A DNA stretch of 64,000 nt, from the NCBI GenBank assembly GCA_017446685.1, contig JAFSQI010000001.1, forward strand, positions 1 through 64,000. Reading direction: 5' to 3'. Shown piece after piece: positions 37,807 through 45,860 of this stretch; position 1 is the first letter of the stretch; each line of letters starts with the position of its first letter. Under the pieces are notes generated by a model that saw only the letters and a program-made list of their open reading frames with translations, did not search any database and was not told the DNA's origin. This DNA is from Butyrivibrio sp. (GTDB taxonomy: Bacteria; Bacillota; Clostridia; Lachnospirales; Lachnospiraceae). The position numbers and the translations under genes were made by a program.

Positions 37807-38505
37807 ATGAAAATTAATAGATTATCAGTATTGGCTGCTTTGGCGATAACGCTTGTGTTAGCCGGTTGCAGTCCATCTGAGGAAAAGCTGGCAGAAGCTC
37901 AAGAAGCCAGAGCACAGCTTGTTGCGGCACATGATGCTGCAGAAGAAAGATATCTTGATATTGCCGATACATCACTTCGCGCAGAATTGGATCAGCTTGG
38001 AGTGAAAGTGACAGAAATTGAGGAAATGGATTTTAGTAAGTTATCAAATAAAAAGGTGGATCAGGAACTACTTCCACAGATTTCTGAATTGATGCAAAGC
38101 TACGAAAATGTACAGGCTAAGCTTGACGGAACATATCAGGAAGAAACTGCAATGAATGAAGAAGCAGCCAAAAATTTAAAAATCAGTGCATATATGATCA
38201 ACAAAACCGGACTTAATCTTACCGGAATTGTTCTTCACGACATTACACAAGATACTTATTCAAATAATTATATTACTGAGGGGGAAGTAATTGCCGACGG
38301 TTATACGCTAATGGGTGTGACTCTTGAAGTATTTGCAGACAGTACTGATTGGGAATTTATCATCACTGATGAAAACGGTACACAGTATACTCTTCCTTGC
38401 GAGAGCCTCGTGAACGTATCTGATAAAGGCGTTTCTCTTGTATTTGAATACAATTCAGAAACGAATGAAGCTGGTGTGACTTTTGGAGGTTATTTTTCAA
38501 ACTAA
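37807..38505 (+). CDS. Putative surface lipoprotein
   Basis: This 232-aa protein starts with a lipoprotein signal (lipobox LAGC, about residues 17-20), then a helical, Glu/Ala-rich segment (25-115) and a beta-rich C-terminal domain (about 125-232). I do not recognise the family. It should be anchored outside the membrane. ATG at 37807 follows GGAGAAA and gives the shorter, signal-first form; a frame from 37780 would put 9 residues before the signal. Confidence 0.75.
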   Translation: MKINRLSVLAALAITLVLAGCSPSEEKLAEAQEARAQLVAAHDAAEERYLDIADTSLRAELDQLGVKVTEIEEMDFSKLSNKKVDQELLPQISELMQSYENVQAKLDGTYQEETAMNEEAAKNLKISAYMINKTGLNLTGIVLHDITQDTYSNNYITEGEVIADGYTLMGVTLEVFADSTDWEFIITDENGTQYTLPCESLVNVSDKGVSLVFEYNSETNEAGVTFGGYFSN

Positions 38506-38634
38506 AGTAATGTTGTTTTTTGAAAATCTGAAAAAGTTTTATAAAAGGGTAAAAAATGTATGAAAAACAGCACTTTTTGTGAATTGTGCACAAAAAAATA
38601 AAAAACTTTTAAGATATTATGCATAAGTTTATAC

Positions 38635-38663
38635 GTGACATTCACAATTATAAAGTATATAAT
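38635..38663 (+). promoter_or_regulatory. Likely sigma-A promoter of the repeat lipoprotein
   Basis: GTGACA (38635-38640) and TATAAT (38658-38663) are exactly 17 nt apart and lie 72 nt before the ATG at 38736. Confidence 0.6.
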
Positions 38664-38735
38664 CTTCTTTTGTACTGAAGCAATTGGCTTGCATTTTTTA
38701 TTTGCAAAGCATCAGTTAGAAGAGGAGATTATATT

Positions 38736-39047
38736 ATGAAGAAGAATATCGTAACTTTACTTTCAGTTTTAACACTTTCAGCAGCAGTTCTTGCAGGTTG
38801 TGGTGAGGCAGCTGTTGAGACAGCAGTAGAAGAGACATCTGTAGAGGCATCAGTTGAGGCTTCTGTAGAAGAAGCTGTAGAAGCTGCATCAGAGGCTTCA
38901 TCAGTAGAAGAGGCTGTTGAGGCTGCATCAGAGGCTTCATCAGTAGAGGACGCTGCAGACGAGGCATCTTCAGAGGATGCATCAGCTGAGGCTTCATCAG
39001 TAGAAGAGTCAGCAGAAGCTGCATCAGACGCTTCATCAAACAACTAA
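38736..39047 (+). CDS. Ala/Glu/Ser/Val-rich repeat lipoprotein
   Basis: The 103-aa product has a lipoprotein signal (lipobox LAGC, Cys near residue 20) and then consists almost only of Ala, Glu, Ser, Val and Asp. An exact unit EEAVEAASEASSVE occurs twice. There is no folded domain: after processing it would be an acidic, flexible, membrane-anchored thread of about 80 residues. The composition closely matches the spacer (36-138) of the xylanase at 11 kb. It has its own promoter and terminator, so it is a real transcription unit. GAGGAG precedes the ATG. Confidence 0.8.
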   Translation: MKKNIVTLLSVLTLSAAVLAGCGEAAVETAVEETSVEASVEASVEEAVEAASEASSVEEAVEAASEASSVEDAADEASSEDASAEASSVEESAEAASDASSNN

Positions 39048-39115
39048 TTCAATTAGATTTTTACATCAGGTAGTTTACTAGTTAATAATCAATTGCTTTA
39101 GCCAGTACATAAATT

Positions 39116-39158
39116 AAAGAGCCTTTTCCATAAACTGTTTTGTGGAAAGGCTCTTTTT
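39116..39158. terminator. Bidirectional terminator
   Basis: AAAGAGCCTTTTCCA pairs with TGGAAAGGCTCTTT around a 12-nt loop, followed by T. It separates the lipoprotein from the convergent Fur-family gene. Confidence 0.88.
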
Positions 39159-39192
39159 GTTACTATATATAACTTTTGGGTATTTAACGTAA

Positions 39193-39657
39193 TTAAGAAT
39201 TTAACATCTTGCTGCAATCGCTACATATGCCTATGATTTCAAGCTGATGACCGGTTATTTTAAATCCGGGAAGAGAGTTTGAAACAATGGCAGAAATATC
39301 TTTTAATGGACATGTCTTTATCTGAATCATCTTGTGACAATTACTGCAAATTGCATAGTGCTTATGAGTTTTCTTTTTTAGCTCATAAATAGCATCGTCC
39401 TGTGTTGATAAAATCGACTTTGTGACCATCCCTGCTTTTTCAAACGCCAGGAGATTTCTGTAAACTGTTGAAAAAGCATATCTTTTATCGGGATGTTCCT
39501 CGTTGAGTCTTTCAAATATTTCAGCGGCAGAAAGAGGCTCTTCCGCATAATACAGGGCTAAAAAAATATCTATACGCTGGTGAGTTTTCTTTACCCCCTC
39601 CGGCCAGTTTTTTTCAATTATAGAATCCTGGGATTCTGCATGTATTTTACAACTCAT
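39193..39657 (-). CDS. Fur-family metalloregulator
   Basis: The 154-aa protein has an N-terminal winged helix (about 15-85, with YAFSTVYRNLLAFEKAGMV) and a C-terminal metal domain with HKHYAICSNCHKM and CSDC, a Cys4 structural zinc site. Fur, Zur and PerR cannot be separated with confidence. The neighbouring metal permease on the same strand and the Fur-type box upstream of that permease suggest local control of metal homeostasis. Confidence 0.9.
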   Translation of the reverse strand: MSCKIHAESQDSIIEKNWPEGVKKTHQRIDIFLALYYAEEPLSAAEIFERLNEEHPDKRYAFSTVYRNLLAFEKAGMVTKSILSTQDDAIYELKKKTHKHYAICSNCHKMIQIKTCPLKDISAIVSNSLPGFKITGHQLEIIGICSDCSKMLNS

Positions 39658-39678
39658 TTTTTTTCCTCAATTAGTAAT

Positions 39679-39724
39679 CTATTCTCCACAAAAATTAATA
39701 ACAGAAAACATTTGGGGAGAATAG
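39679..39724 (-). other. Inverted repeat between permease and fur-like gene
   Basis: CTATTCTCC (39679-39687) is exactly complementary to GGAGAATAG (39716-39724). It lies just upstream of the Fur-family start and could be a partial terminator or an operator. Confidence 0.4.
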
Positions 39725-39743
39725 AAAAGTGTATTTAGTTTTA

Positions 39744-40640
39744 TCAAAATGCTATATGTAAAGCATCAATCAAAAATCCGGCGACAGTTCCTATAAAGAA
39801 AAGTAGAATTGCTATGTTGATATTTTCACGCTTGTTGTCATTTACTCTGAATAAAACCAAAAGGCCGATTCCTGCTCCAACTAGTAGACCTGACATCATA
39901 GTGCCCATTGTAATCATCTGATCCAGATAAAGCTCAGTGATAATAACAGATGCGGCGCAGTTTGGAATGAGACCAATTATGCCTGCAAGGATATGGCTTA
40001 TTATAGGACTTGTTTTTAAAAGAAGAGCTAGCTTATCTTCACCAATTAGCTCGATGATAAAGTTAAGTACAAGAGTGAGTATTAGTACAAATATAAAAAT
40101 GTGCATTGTATGAACAAGAGCAGATTTTATAATTCCAATAAAACCGGAGTGCTCATCATCTTCACAGTGACAATGCTCTTTTCCACAGAGAGCTTCAATA
40201 TTGACCGGATCATTATCAGATTTGTTCCTGGCGCGATGATATCTGTGTACAACAAAATCTATAATAAAGCCCATTACAATTCCGATACAAGCCTTGATAG
40301 CAAGTATTTTTATCATGATAAGGAGAGGAACCTGCTCTGAAATAAAGAGGGGGATCATCTCATCTGATGTAGAAAGATAAATTGCTATAAGCGTTCCAAG
40401 TGTAATAACCCTTCCGGCATACAGGTTTGAAGCTGCTGCAGAAAAACCACACTGAGGAAAAATACCAATCAGACCTCCCCATAGAGGACCAAAATGCTCA
40501 GTCTTTTCAACTATAGAAGAAGTGAAGTCTTGAGTCTTGTGCTCCAGATATTCCATAATTAAATATGTAACAAATAAAAATGGCAGGATTTTAAACGAGT
40601 CAATTAAAGCGTCGATAACTACATCAAAAATTAGTTCCAT
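39744..40640 (-). CDS. Putative metal (manganese-type) permease
   Basis: This 298-aa protein has about eight membrane segments in two related halves, each opening with a GLIGIFPQCGFSAA or GIIGLIPNCAASV motif. The loop between them (about 145-165) is rich in metal ligands, with CGKEHCHCEDDEH. The architecture matches the putative manganese transporter/ArsP-2-like family. Direction and metal are unproven. It is encoded upstream of the Fur-family gene on the same strand, 86 nt apart, with a Fur-like box before it. Confidence 0.75.
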   Translation of the reverse strand: MELIFDVVIDALIDSFKILPFLFVTYLIMEYLEHKTQDFTSSIVEKTEHFGPLWGGLIGIFPQCGFSAAASNLYAGRVITLGTLIAIYLSTSDEMIPLFISEQVPLLIMIKILAIKACIGIVMGFIIDFVVHRYHRARNKSDNDPVNIEALCGKEHCHCEDDEHSGFIGIIKSALVHTMHIFIFVLILTLVLNFIIELIGEDKLALLLKTSPIISHILAGIIGLIPNCAASVIITELYLDQMITMGTMMSGLLVGAGIGLLVLFRVNDNKRENINIAILLFFIGTVAGFLIDALHIAF

Positions 40641-40686
40641 AACAATGCTCCTTTTTGTCTGGTATAAAAAATACAGCTAGTGCAAA

Positions 40687-40701
40687 TGCGAATCATTTGC
40701 A
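40687..40701 (-). promoter_or_regulatory. Fur-type 7-1-7 box before the metal permease
   Basis: TGCGAATCATTTGCA is a 7-1-7 palindrome with one mismatch, inside a longer perfect repeat (TGCAAATG at 40681-40688, CATTTGCA at 40694-40701). It lies 47 nt upstream of the permease start, where a Fur-family repressor would act. Confidence 0.6.
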
Positions 40702-40714
40702 TTTAAAGAAAATG

Positions 40715-40748
40715 CAAAAAAATAGGTTTACACATCTGTGTAAAACCT
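40715..40748 (-). terminator. Terminator of tRNA-Gly
   Basis: On the minus strand AGGTTTTACACA pairs with TGTGTAAACCT (40724-40748), followed by ATTTTTTT. Confidence 0.85.
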
Positions 40749-40758
40749 AAAAATAAAA

Positions 40759-40829
40759 AGCGGGTGATGGGAATCGAACCCACGTATCCAGCTTGGAAGG
40801 CTGGTGTTCTACCATTGAACTACACCCGC
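40759..40829 (-). tRNA. tRNA-Gly (anticodon TCC)
   Basis: Read on the minus strand, the acceptor stem GCGGGTG pairs with CACCCGC, the D arm is GTTC/GAAC, the anticodon arm CCAGC-CTTCCAA-GCTGG gives anticodon TCC, and the T arm is GTGGG-TTCGATT-CCCAT. Length is 71 nt with the discriminator; CCA is not encoded. Confidence 0.97.
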
Positions 40830-40878
40830 GTCTTACTGACAAGAATATATTTTACAGATTTATTTAGTAGATGTCAAT

Positions 40879-40930
40879 AGCTTAGATGAAAAATATTTCG
40901 AAATAGCTTAAATGAAAAATATTTCGAAAT
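40879..40930. repeat. Two tandem 26-bp repeats
   Basis: Units at 40879-40904 and 40905-40930 differ at one base. Each contains ATATTTCGAAAT, a partial palindrome. The pair lies between tRNA-Gly and the first Rpn-like gene, at the edge of the accessory region. Confidence 0.75.
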
Positions 40931-41112
40931 ATTTTTGTTACAACCATTATGTTAATTAACTATTGCATGCCACATCAAATTATGGTAAATTATCTCCTAC
41001 AGTCAGAATTCTATCTGACAATTATATTCTTTATTTCATGGGCTGATCGCCCGGTAAGTTCCACTTTGTTAGGCTTATTGGAAATAAGACATACTTTTTG
41101 AAAGGATTTTTT

Positions 41113-42210
41113 ATGAACGAAAGAAACAAGAAACTTAAAGATTTCTTTCCTATTATCAGGGAAAGAGAAATCATATTAACGGAAATCAGAGCAAATAATA
41201 AGCTTAATGACTTGTTTGAGTCATGGCGTGCGGACTGCCAGAATGACTTTCTTGACATGTGTACCGGCGCAAGAGGCGTTAAGATGCTCTATGACAGCTA
41301 TTTTAAAGAGGTGCTTAATCCTGAAGCTGATTCGGAGAGATTATCTAATTTACTTAGCACAATCATAGGACAAAAAGTAACGGTTAAAACGGTTCTCCCA
41401 AATGATAGTACCAGGCTTGGTGATGAGGCTTCTCTTGTTATTACAGATATTGTTGTGGAACTGGAAGACAGTTCCATTGCTAACGTTGAAGTCCAAAAGA
41501 TTGGATATGCTTTTACCGGTGAAAGAGCTTCCTGCTACTCTGCCGATTTACTTCTGCGTCAATACAAACGTGTACGTGACGCCAGAAAAGAAAAATTTTC
41601 ATACAAGGATATCTCACCTGTTTACACCATTGTTTTCATGGAGAAAAGCCCTGCTGTTTTTCATGAATATAAAAGTAGCTATATCCATACCTTCGAGACA
41701 AAATCTAACACCGGTATTCACTTGAATATGCTGCAAAATTTTATTTTTATCCCCGTTGATATTTTTCTCGAGAATCTACATAATAATGGTATAAGAGACG
41801 ACCTTGATGCGTGGCTTACTTTTCTGGGATGTGATGAACCGGAATATATAATAGATCTGATTGAAGAGTATCCCTATTTTAAACGACTATATGAAGACCT
41901 TTATACTATGTGCCTGAACACGGAAAGGGTGATGGATATGTTTTCTAAAGAACTTCAAATACTTGACCGTAATACTGTTTCATATATGATTGATGAGATG
42001 CAGGCTGAAATTGATAGAGCTAATGCTATTATTGCTGATAAAGATGCCGAATTGGCTGACAAAGATACTGCATTGGCCGACAAGGATGCCGAATTAGCGG
42101 ATCGAGATAGTACCATTGCCGAACTGAAGGCGCAAAATGATAAAACTATGGCTGAAATGTCAGCTCAAATTGCTATGTTAACTGCTAAACTTTCTGAACT
42201 CAATAAATAA
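41113..42210 (+). CDS. PD-(D/E)XK nuclease/Rpn-family transposase-like protein
   Basis: This 365-aa protein matches the PDDEXK_2 family (recombination-promoting nuclease type). The core is DIVVELEDSSIANVEVQKIG, where Asp and the Glu-x-Gln form the catalytic motif, after the usual DFLDMCTGARGVKMLYDSYFK opening. The C-terminus (about 305-365) is a coiled coil with a heptad-like repeat DKDAELADKDTALADKD. ATG at 41113 follows AAAGGA. Such genes occur in many copies in Lachnospiraceae genomes and are linked to genome rearrangement; activity here is inferred. Confidence 0.88.
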   Translation: MNERNKKLKDFFPIIREREIILTEIRANNKLNDLFESWRADCQNDFLDMCTGARGVKMLYDSYFKEVLNPEADSERLSNLLSTIIGQKVTVKTVLPNDSTRLGDEASLVITDIVVELEDSSIANVEVQKIGYAFTGERASCYSADLLLRQYKRVRDARKEKFSYKDISPVYTIVFMEKSPAVFHEYKSSYIHTFETKSNTGIHLNMLQNFIFIPVDIFLENLHNNGIRDDLDAWLTFLGCDEPEYIIDLIEEYPYFKRLYEDLYTMCLNTERVMDMFSKELQILDRNTVSYMIDEMQAEIDRANAIIADKDAELADKDTALADKDAELADRDSTIAELKAQNDKTMAEMSAQIAMLTAKLSELNK

Positions 42211-42530
42211 CATAGGTGTAGGTATGAATTTTATATACGCTTTTTCATATGACAAATATCATTATATAGACCATAATATAAGCATAGATATTTTTTGCCA
42301 GGCACCTTGAAAAATTCATACTTTACATAAGAGGATGTATGTGTTATTGTTCAGGGGCAATATTTTCATGTATAGTGATAATGGCGTTCGCCGATTATTC
42401 CCATGATTAGATTTTTGACGTGACAATAACTGTTCTGCCCCAAGTAAATTCATGTTATTTTCTGTAAAATTCATTAATTCTAACCTATACATGAAGATAT
42501 TTATAAAAAACAGGTATAGGAGGATAATAA
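42211..42530 (+). promoter_or_regulatory. Structured 320-nt leader of the second Rpn-like gene
   Basis: It begins with promoter module A. Complementary pairs inside are TTCATGTATAG (42365-42375) with CTATACATGAA (42485-42495), GTTATTG (42343-42349) with CAATAAC (42424-42430), GGGGCA (42354-42359) with TGCCCC (42436-42441), and a hairpin at 42378-42398. CCTATAC (42484-42490) can instead pair with GTATAGG (42514-42520), which overlaps the ribosome binding site. The competing pairings could gate translation. Confidence 0.45.
42249..42277 (+). promoter_or_regulatory. Recurrent promoter-like module, copy A
   Basis: ATGACA (42249-42254) and CATAAT (42272-42277) are 17 nt apart inside a segment similar to 45841-45887 and 43921-43960. 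Confidence 0.4.
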
Positions 42531-43496
42531 TTGAAAGAAAATACTGATGACTCAATTTTTTCAAGAACGGCTTATGATGATGCTTTTAGAACTATGGAAG
42601 GAAAGTGCGATGATATATTAATACCATTTGTCGGTCACATGTTTGGCATCCAATATGGAAGTGGAGCAAAGGTAAAAAGACTTCGCAATGAGCATGTTAT
42701 TGAACATGAGGACAAGGCAGATGAAAAAAGAATAACCGATTCAAGTTTTGAGATTTCTTATAATAATATTACAAAAAAATTTCATCTTGAATGTGAGAGT
42801 AAAGAGTATGACGGGACTATTCTTGTAAGAATGTTTGAGTACGATTCACAGATTGCAAGAGAGAATGGAGAACCCGGACTGTACAAGATAAGATTCAAAT
42901 TTCCAAACTCAGGGATATTACTTTTGCGTACATCTTCCAAAGCACCTAGCGTTGCAAAGATTGAGCTGGAAATGCCGGATCAAAATAAAATTTCGTATGA
43001 TGTCCCTATCATGAAAATGTCAGATTATGATGTTGAAACTATCTTTGAGAACAGGTTGTATATGCTTATACCATTCTATATATTCAATTACGAGAATCAG
43101 CTCCAGGAAATGAATGGGAATAAAGCAATGCTTGATGAGTTAATTTTGGGGTATAGGTATATCTTTGAAAGACTTGAAAAAGAGCAGAAAATGGGCAACT
43201 TGTCAGAGCTTTCGCTTAGTGCTATCATAAAACTAACATATAGGGTAGCTTATAAACTCACAAGGAAACAAGAAAAGGTTCAAGAAAAGGTAGGTGAGGT
43301 CATGGGCGGAAAAGTATTGGATTTACCAGAATTTCGAATATATGATCAGGGAAAAGCAGAAGGAAAAGCAGAAGGAATAGCTGAAGGAAAAGCAGAAGGA
43401 TTGGCTGAAGGCGCAAAAGAAAGAGAAGAATTAAAAATAGAAAACGAGCGCCTACGAAGAGAATTGGAAGAACTTAAAGAAACTAAAGTCAATTGA
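42531..43496 (+). CDS. PD-(D/E)XK nuclease family (Rpn-like) protein
   Basis: This 321-aa protein belongs to a different branch of the Rpn/PDDEXK superfamily. FHLECESKEYDGTILVRMFEYD carries the catalytic Glu-x-Glu region, preceded by the SRTAYDDAFRTM opening typical of the family. The C-terminus has a GKAEGKAEG/GLAEGA repeat (about 280-300) and a coiled coil. The TTG start at 42531 is well supported by AGGAGGA (42518-42524). A strong terminator follows. The leader is long and structured. Confidence 0.85.
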   Translation: MKENTDDSIFSRTAYDDAFRTMEGKCDDILIPFVGHMFGIQYGSGAKVKRLRNEHVIEHEDKADEKRITDSSFEISYNNITKKFHLECESKEYDGTILVRMFEYDSQIARENGEPGLYKIRFKFPNSGILLLRTSSKAPSVAKIELEMPDQNKISYDVPIMKMSDYDVETIFENRLYMLIPFYIFNYENQLQEMNGNKAMLDELILGYRYIFERLEKEQKMGNLSELSLSAIIKLTYRVAYKLTRKQEKVQEKVGEVMGGKVLDLPEFRIYDQGKAEGKAEGIAEGKAEGLAEGAKEREELKIENERLRRELEELKETKVN

Positions 43497-43500
43497 GAAT

Positions 43501-43556
43501 AAAAAAACTTCCGGTGTAAAGTATGGAATTAAACATATTTACATCGGAAGTTTTTT
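43501..43556 (+). terminator. Intrinsic terminator after the second Rpn-like gene
   Basis: AAAAACTTCCGGTGTAAA pairs with TTTACATCGGAAGTTTTTT across a 17-nt loop. Confidence 0.88.
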
Positions 43557-43732
43557 GTTTGGAAAGAGCAGGTGGCTTATGAAGGGTGTGAAAAAGTATA
43601 AATATTGTGGTGGTGTGACAATCATGAAAGTGTATGTCGTGTGAATACAAGTCTGACAAGCGAAATGAGAAGTATATATTTTATGATTGGTGTTAACAGT
43701 ACCTGCCATCAGTGTGTGGCTGGGTGGTTAAA

Positions 43733-43822
43733 ATGCCATATTTTGTTAATATTACAGATTTAGGTTCGGAAATTAATGTAAGAGGGATAGTTAAAAAGCT
43801 CTCTTATAGATGCATCCACTAG
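43733..43822 (+). CDS. Short ORF, possible gene fragment
   Basis: A 29-codon frame begins MPYFVNITDLGSEINVRGI and ends at TAG. GGTGG lies upstream. The composition looks protein-like, but there is no recognised family and it may be the decayed start of a longer gene. Confidence 0.25.
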   Translation: MPYFVNITDLGSEINVRGIVKKLSYRCIH

Positions 43823-43920
43823 ATGTGCATATCAGTACTTTAATTTGATTGTGCTCATTATCACCATAAAGATCTCAATGAGAAAATCAAAAATTCAACT
43901 TTTTATGCTTTTGTGAATTT

Positions 43921-43960
43921 GCACTTTTTCTATAATAAATATATATAGATTATAATTGTA
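43921..43960 (+). promoter_or_regulatory. Recurrent promoter-like module, copy C
   Basis: This copy keeps TATATAGAT followed by TATAAT (43951-43956) but lacks 2 nt in the middle relative to copies A and B. It lies 68 nt before the mini-ORF that overlaps the MBL gene. Confidence 0.4.
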
Positions 43961-44023
43961 TTAGGATTGAATTAGTATTTTTTTATTTATTTTGGACAAT
44001 GAACAGAATTACGACAAGGAGAA

Positions 44024-44053
44024 ATGTATTTAATTTCAGCAGAGGATGAATAA
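44024..44053 (+). CDS. Nine-codon mini-ORF overlapping the MBL gene start
   Basis: AAGGAG (44016-44021) is followed by ATG at 44024 and nine codons (MYLISAEDE) to TAA at 44051. The MBL gene's ATG (44046) is inside its last codons in another frame. The strong ribosome binding site thus belongs to the mini-ORF, so the MBL gene is probably translated by re-initiation. Confidence 0.45.
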   Translation: MYLISAEDE

Positions 44054-45344
44054 CTGGTCATTTGAACATAAAATACATCATTATAAGTGCAGAGAAATAT
44101 TCAATGCAGCGTGTTCTCCGGGAACTGATGTATGGGTGCATCTTGACGAGATAAACGATGATGAAAACATGTATCTTTCCTTCAGCATTATTACGGAAGA
44201 TATTATCAGGTATGATGCTGAATCAAGAAATCAGCCCGGTTACAGACCATACTTTATGTCATTTATTGCCCGTAAGACTGAGAACGCAATCAGATTCGTT
44301 CGTAATAATGCAGAAATACTCAATTATGGAGATGGTGGTCCAGCGACCGGCTGGTTTTCAGCTGTTATATCCGATACATATAACAACCGAAATAATGACG
44401 CAACCTACGAGTTTGACGGTCAGACTGAATTTTGTGCAAGCCCGGTGGAATACAAGGACAAGCATCTGATAATAACCTCAAAAAGAGTACCAAAATCCAT
44501 CTTAGATAAAATAAATACGACGTATTGCGTTACGACCAAATCGGATACAGATATAGTGAATCTGATGAATCCAATACTTAACGGTGTTACGCTCGAGGAG
44601 GCAAGAGTATATAGAGTCGGTCATGGGAATCTTATAAGGTTTTTGGGGCAAGGAACCGGTAAAAAGAGCTTTAATATGCTATACGACGTCGGCTACCATC
44701 GAGGTTCGCATCCCGTAGGTAGGGCTAATAAGTATTGTACGCTTGGGCGTATACTTTTAAATGTAGACTTAAGACTTGTTGTTTTATCACATTGGGATGC
44801 AGACCATATTATGGGGATAGCTTACGCCCCAGATAAGGTTTTTGATGTACCTTGGGTAGCCCCAGATGTGTCAGATTGCTCACTCAATGCAAGAAGATTG
44901 GCGTGTTTCCTTGATTATAAGAAAAAGCTCAATCTAGTGCAGAAAAATCAGAACCCGAGAACTGTTTTTGTTTCAGGTTTCTTAGAACTTGCCATGGGCA
45001 AAAATAAATCGGTGGATGATGTATCCAGAGCCAATAGTTCAGGGCTTGTGATTGCATACAGGACTTCTAAAACGAATTCAATATTCTGTGGTGATGTTCC
45101 ATATAAAGCATTGGTTCCGATTGCATCAGGTATTTGGAATTATGAATATAAAAACATTGTAGTTCCGCACCATGCAAGAGAAATGGATGCAGAACCACTA
45201 AAACCTGTTATTCTGAGAGGGCGTGCAATATATTGCAATAATAGAGATATGGATAATGGGCATACAGATGAGTTGAAGAGAAAGAATTATGAGTTGAAAA
45301 AAACCGAGGATGCAAGGAATTATTATTCTTTGAAGCTGAACTAA
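44046..45344 (+). CDS. Metallo-beta-lactamase-fold hydrolase with variant HxDxDH motif
   Basis: This 432-aa protein has an unrecognised N-terminal domain (about 1-180) and an MBL-type domain from about residue 190. YRVGHGNLIRF resembles the first MBL strand, VVLSHWDADHIMG gives H249-W-D251-A-D253-H254 (the second His of HxHxDH is Asp), SIFCGDVPY supplies the bridging Asp and VVPHHAREMDAE a late His. Similar ComEC-type MBL proteins act in DNA uptake and in defence loci, but the role here is unknown. Position in an accessory, decayed region suggests horizontal transfer. Confidence 0.75.
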   Translation: MNNWSFEHKIHHYKCREIFNAACSPGTDVWVHLDEINDDENMYLSFSIITEDIIRYDAESRNQPGYRPYFMSFIARKTENAIRFVRNNAEILNYGDGGPATGWFSAVISDTYNNRNNDATYEFDGQTEFCASPVEYKDKHLIITSKRVPKSILDKINTTYCVTTKSDTDIVNLMNPILNGVTLEEARVYRVGHGNLIRFLGQGTGKKSFNMLYDVGYHRGSHPVGRANKYCTLGRILLNVDLRLVVLSHWDADHIMGIAYAPDKVFDVPWVAPDVSDCSLNARRLACFLDYKKKLNLVQKNQNPRTVFVSGFLELAMGKNKSVDDVSRANSSGLVIAYRTSKTNSIFCGDVPYKALVPIASGIWNYEYKNIVVPHHAREMDAEPLKPVILRGRAIYCNNRDMDNGHTDELKRKNYELKKTEDARNYYSLKLN

Positions 45345-45469
45345 AATGAGTTCAGCGAAAATGCATGTTAGTATGCTTTGAAGATTTGGGGGAATTTAAC
45401 AGCAAACGAAACTTGGAGAATATCTGAAAAATCAAAACCAAATAAGTTTCAGATGATGAGGATTTTAAA

Positions 45470-45860
45470 ATGTAGCTTAAGCAAATTGAGAATACTTTTG
45501 ATAAGGCGTTACACTCATCTTCTCTTTTTTTCGGAAGTAGAACTAAGAAACTGATATATAATAATATTGCGAAGAAAACAATCTTACTTAAAATCTTGGC
45601 GCTATATACAATTGGAGTTGCCTTAAGTGTATGTAATGAAGCAGAAAAGGTGAGTGTTGGAAAGAAAAGAATACTTAAAAGAATAGAGGGAGTTTTAAAG
45701 CAAAAAGGATTTTGATGAATGTTTTGATAGTCATGAGCATTTTATAGAGGAATATACAAGACGGGACGATGATTTTTATCTTAGCATAATGTTCATGGTG
45801 ACAGGCAACAATGTGGTTAATGAGCGTGGATTGATATACAATCTACGCTTTTTTCTATGA
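45470..45860 (+). pseudogene. Decayed small helical protein gene after the MBL gene
   Basis: GATGAGG precedes ATG at 45470, but codon 2 is TAG. The frame then stays open for 79 codons to TGA at 45713 and reads as a convincing alpha-helical protein (ILALYTIGVALSVCNEAEKV; KKRILKRIEGVLKQKGF). A one-base shift in the A5 run near 45702 continues it through DFDECFDSHEHFIEEYTRRD to TGA at 45858. Two lesions thus explain an original gene of about 130 codons. Function is unknown; it would have been the next gene after the MBL gene. Confidence 0.6.

Larger units (their letters stand above)
43557..44023. other. 467-bp low-complexity interval with decayed coding pieces
   Basis: It contains a 29-codon ORF (43733-43822), promoter module C and no recognisable gene. 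GTTAACAGTA (43692-43701) recurs at about 46474-46483, suggesting that both intervals share decayed sequence. Confidence 0.4.

Noticed and set aside
38729..39043. Minus-strand frames opposite the repeat lipoprotein
   Set aside because: Low-complexity shadows of the plus-strand repeats, without ribosome binding sites.
40759..40829. tRNA-Gly as attachment site of an integrated island
   Set aside because: The accessory DNA lies on the 5' side of the tRNA, no repeated tRNA 3' end was found, and no integrase gene is present.
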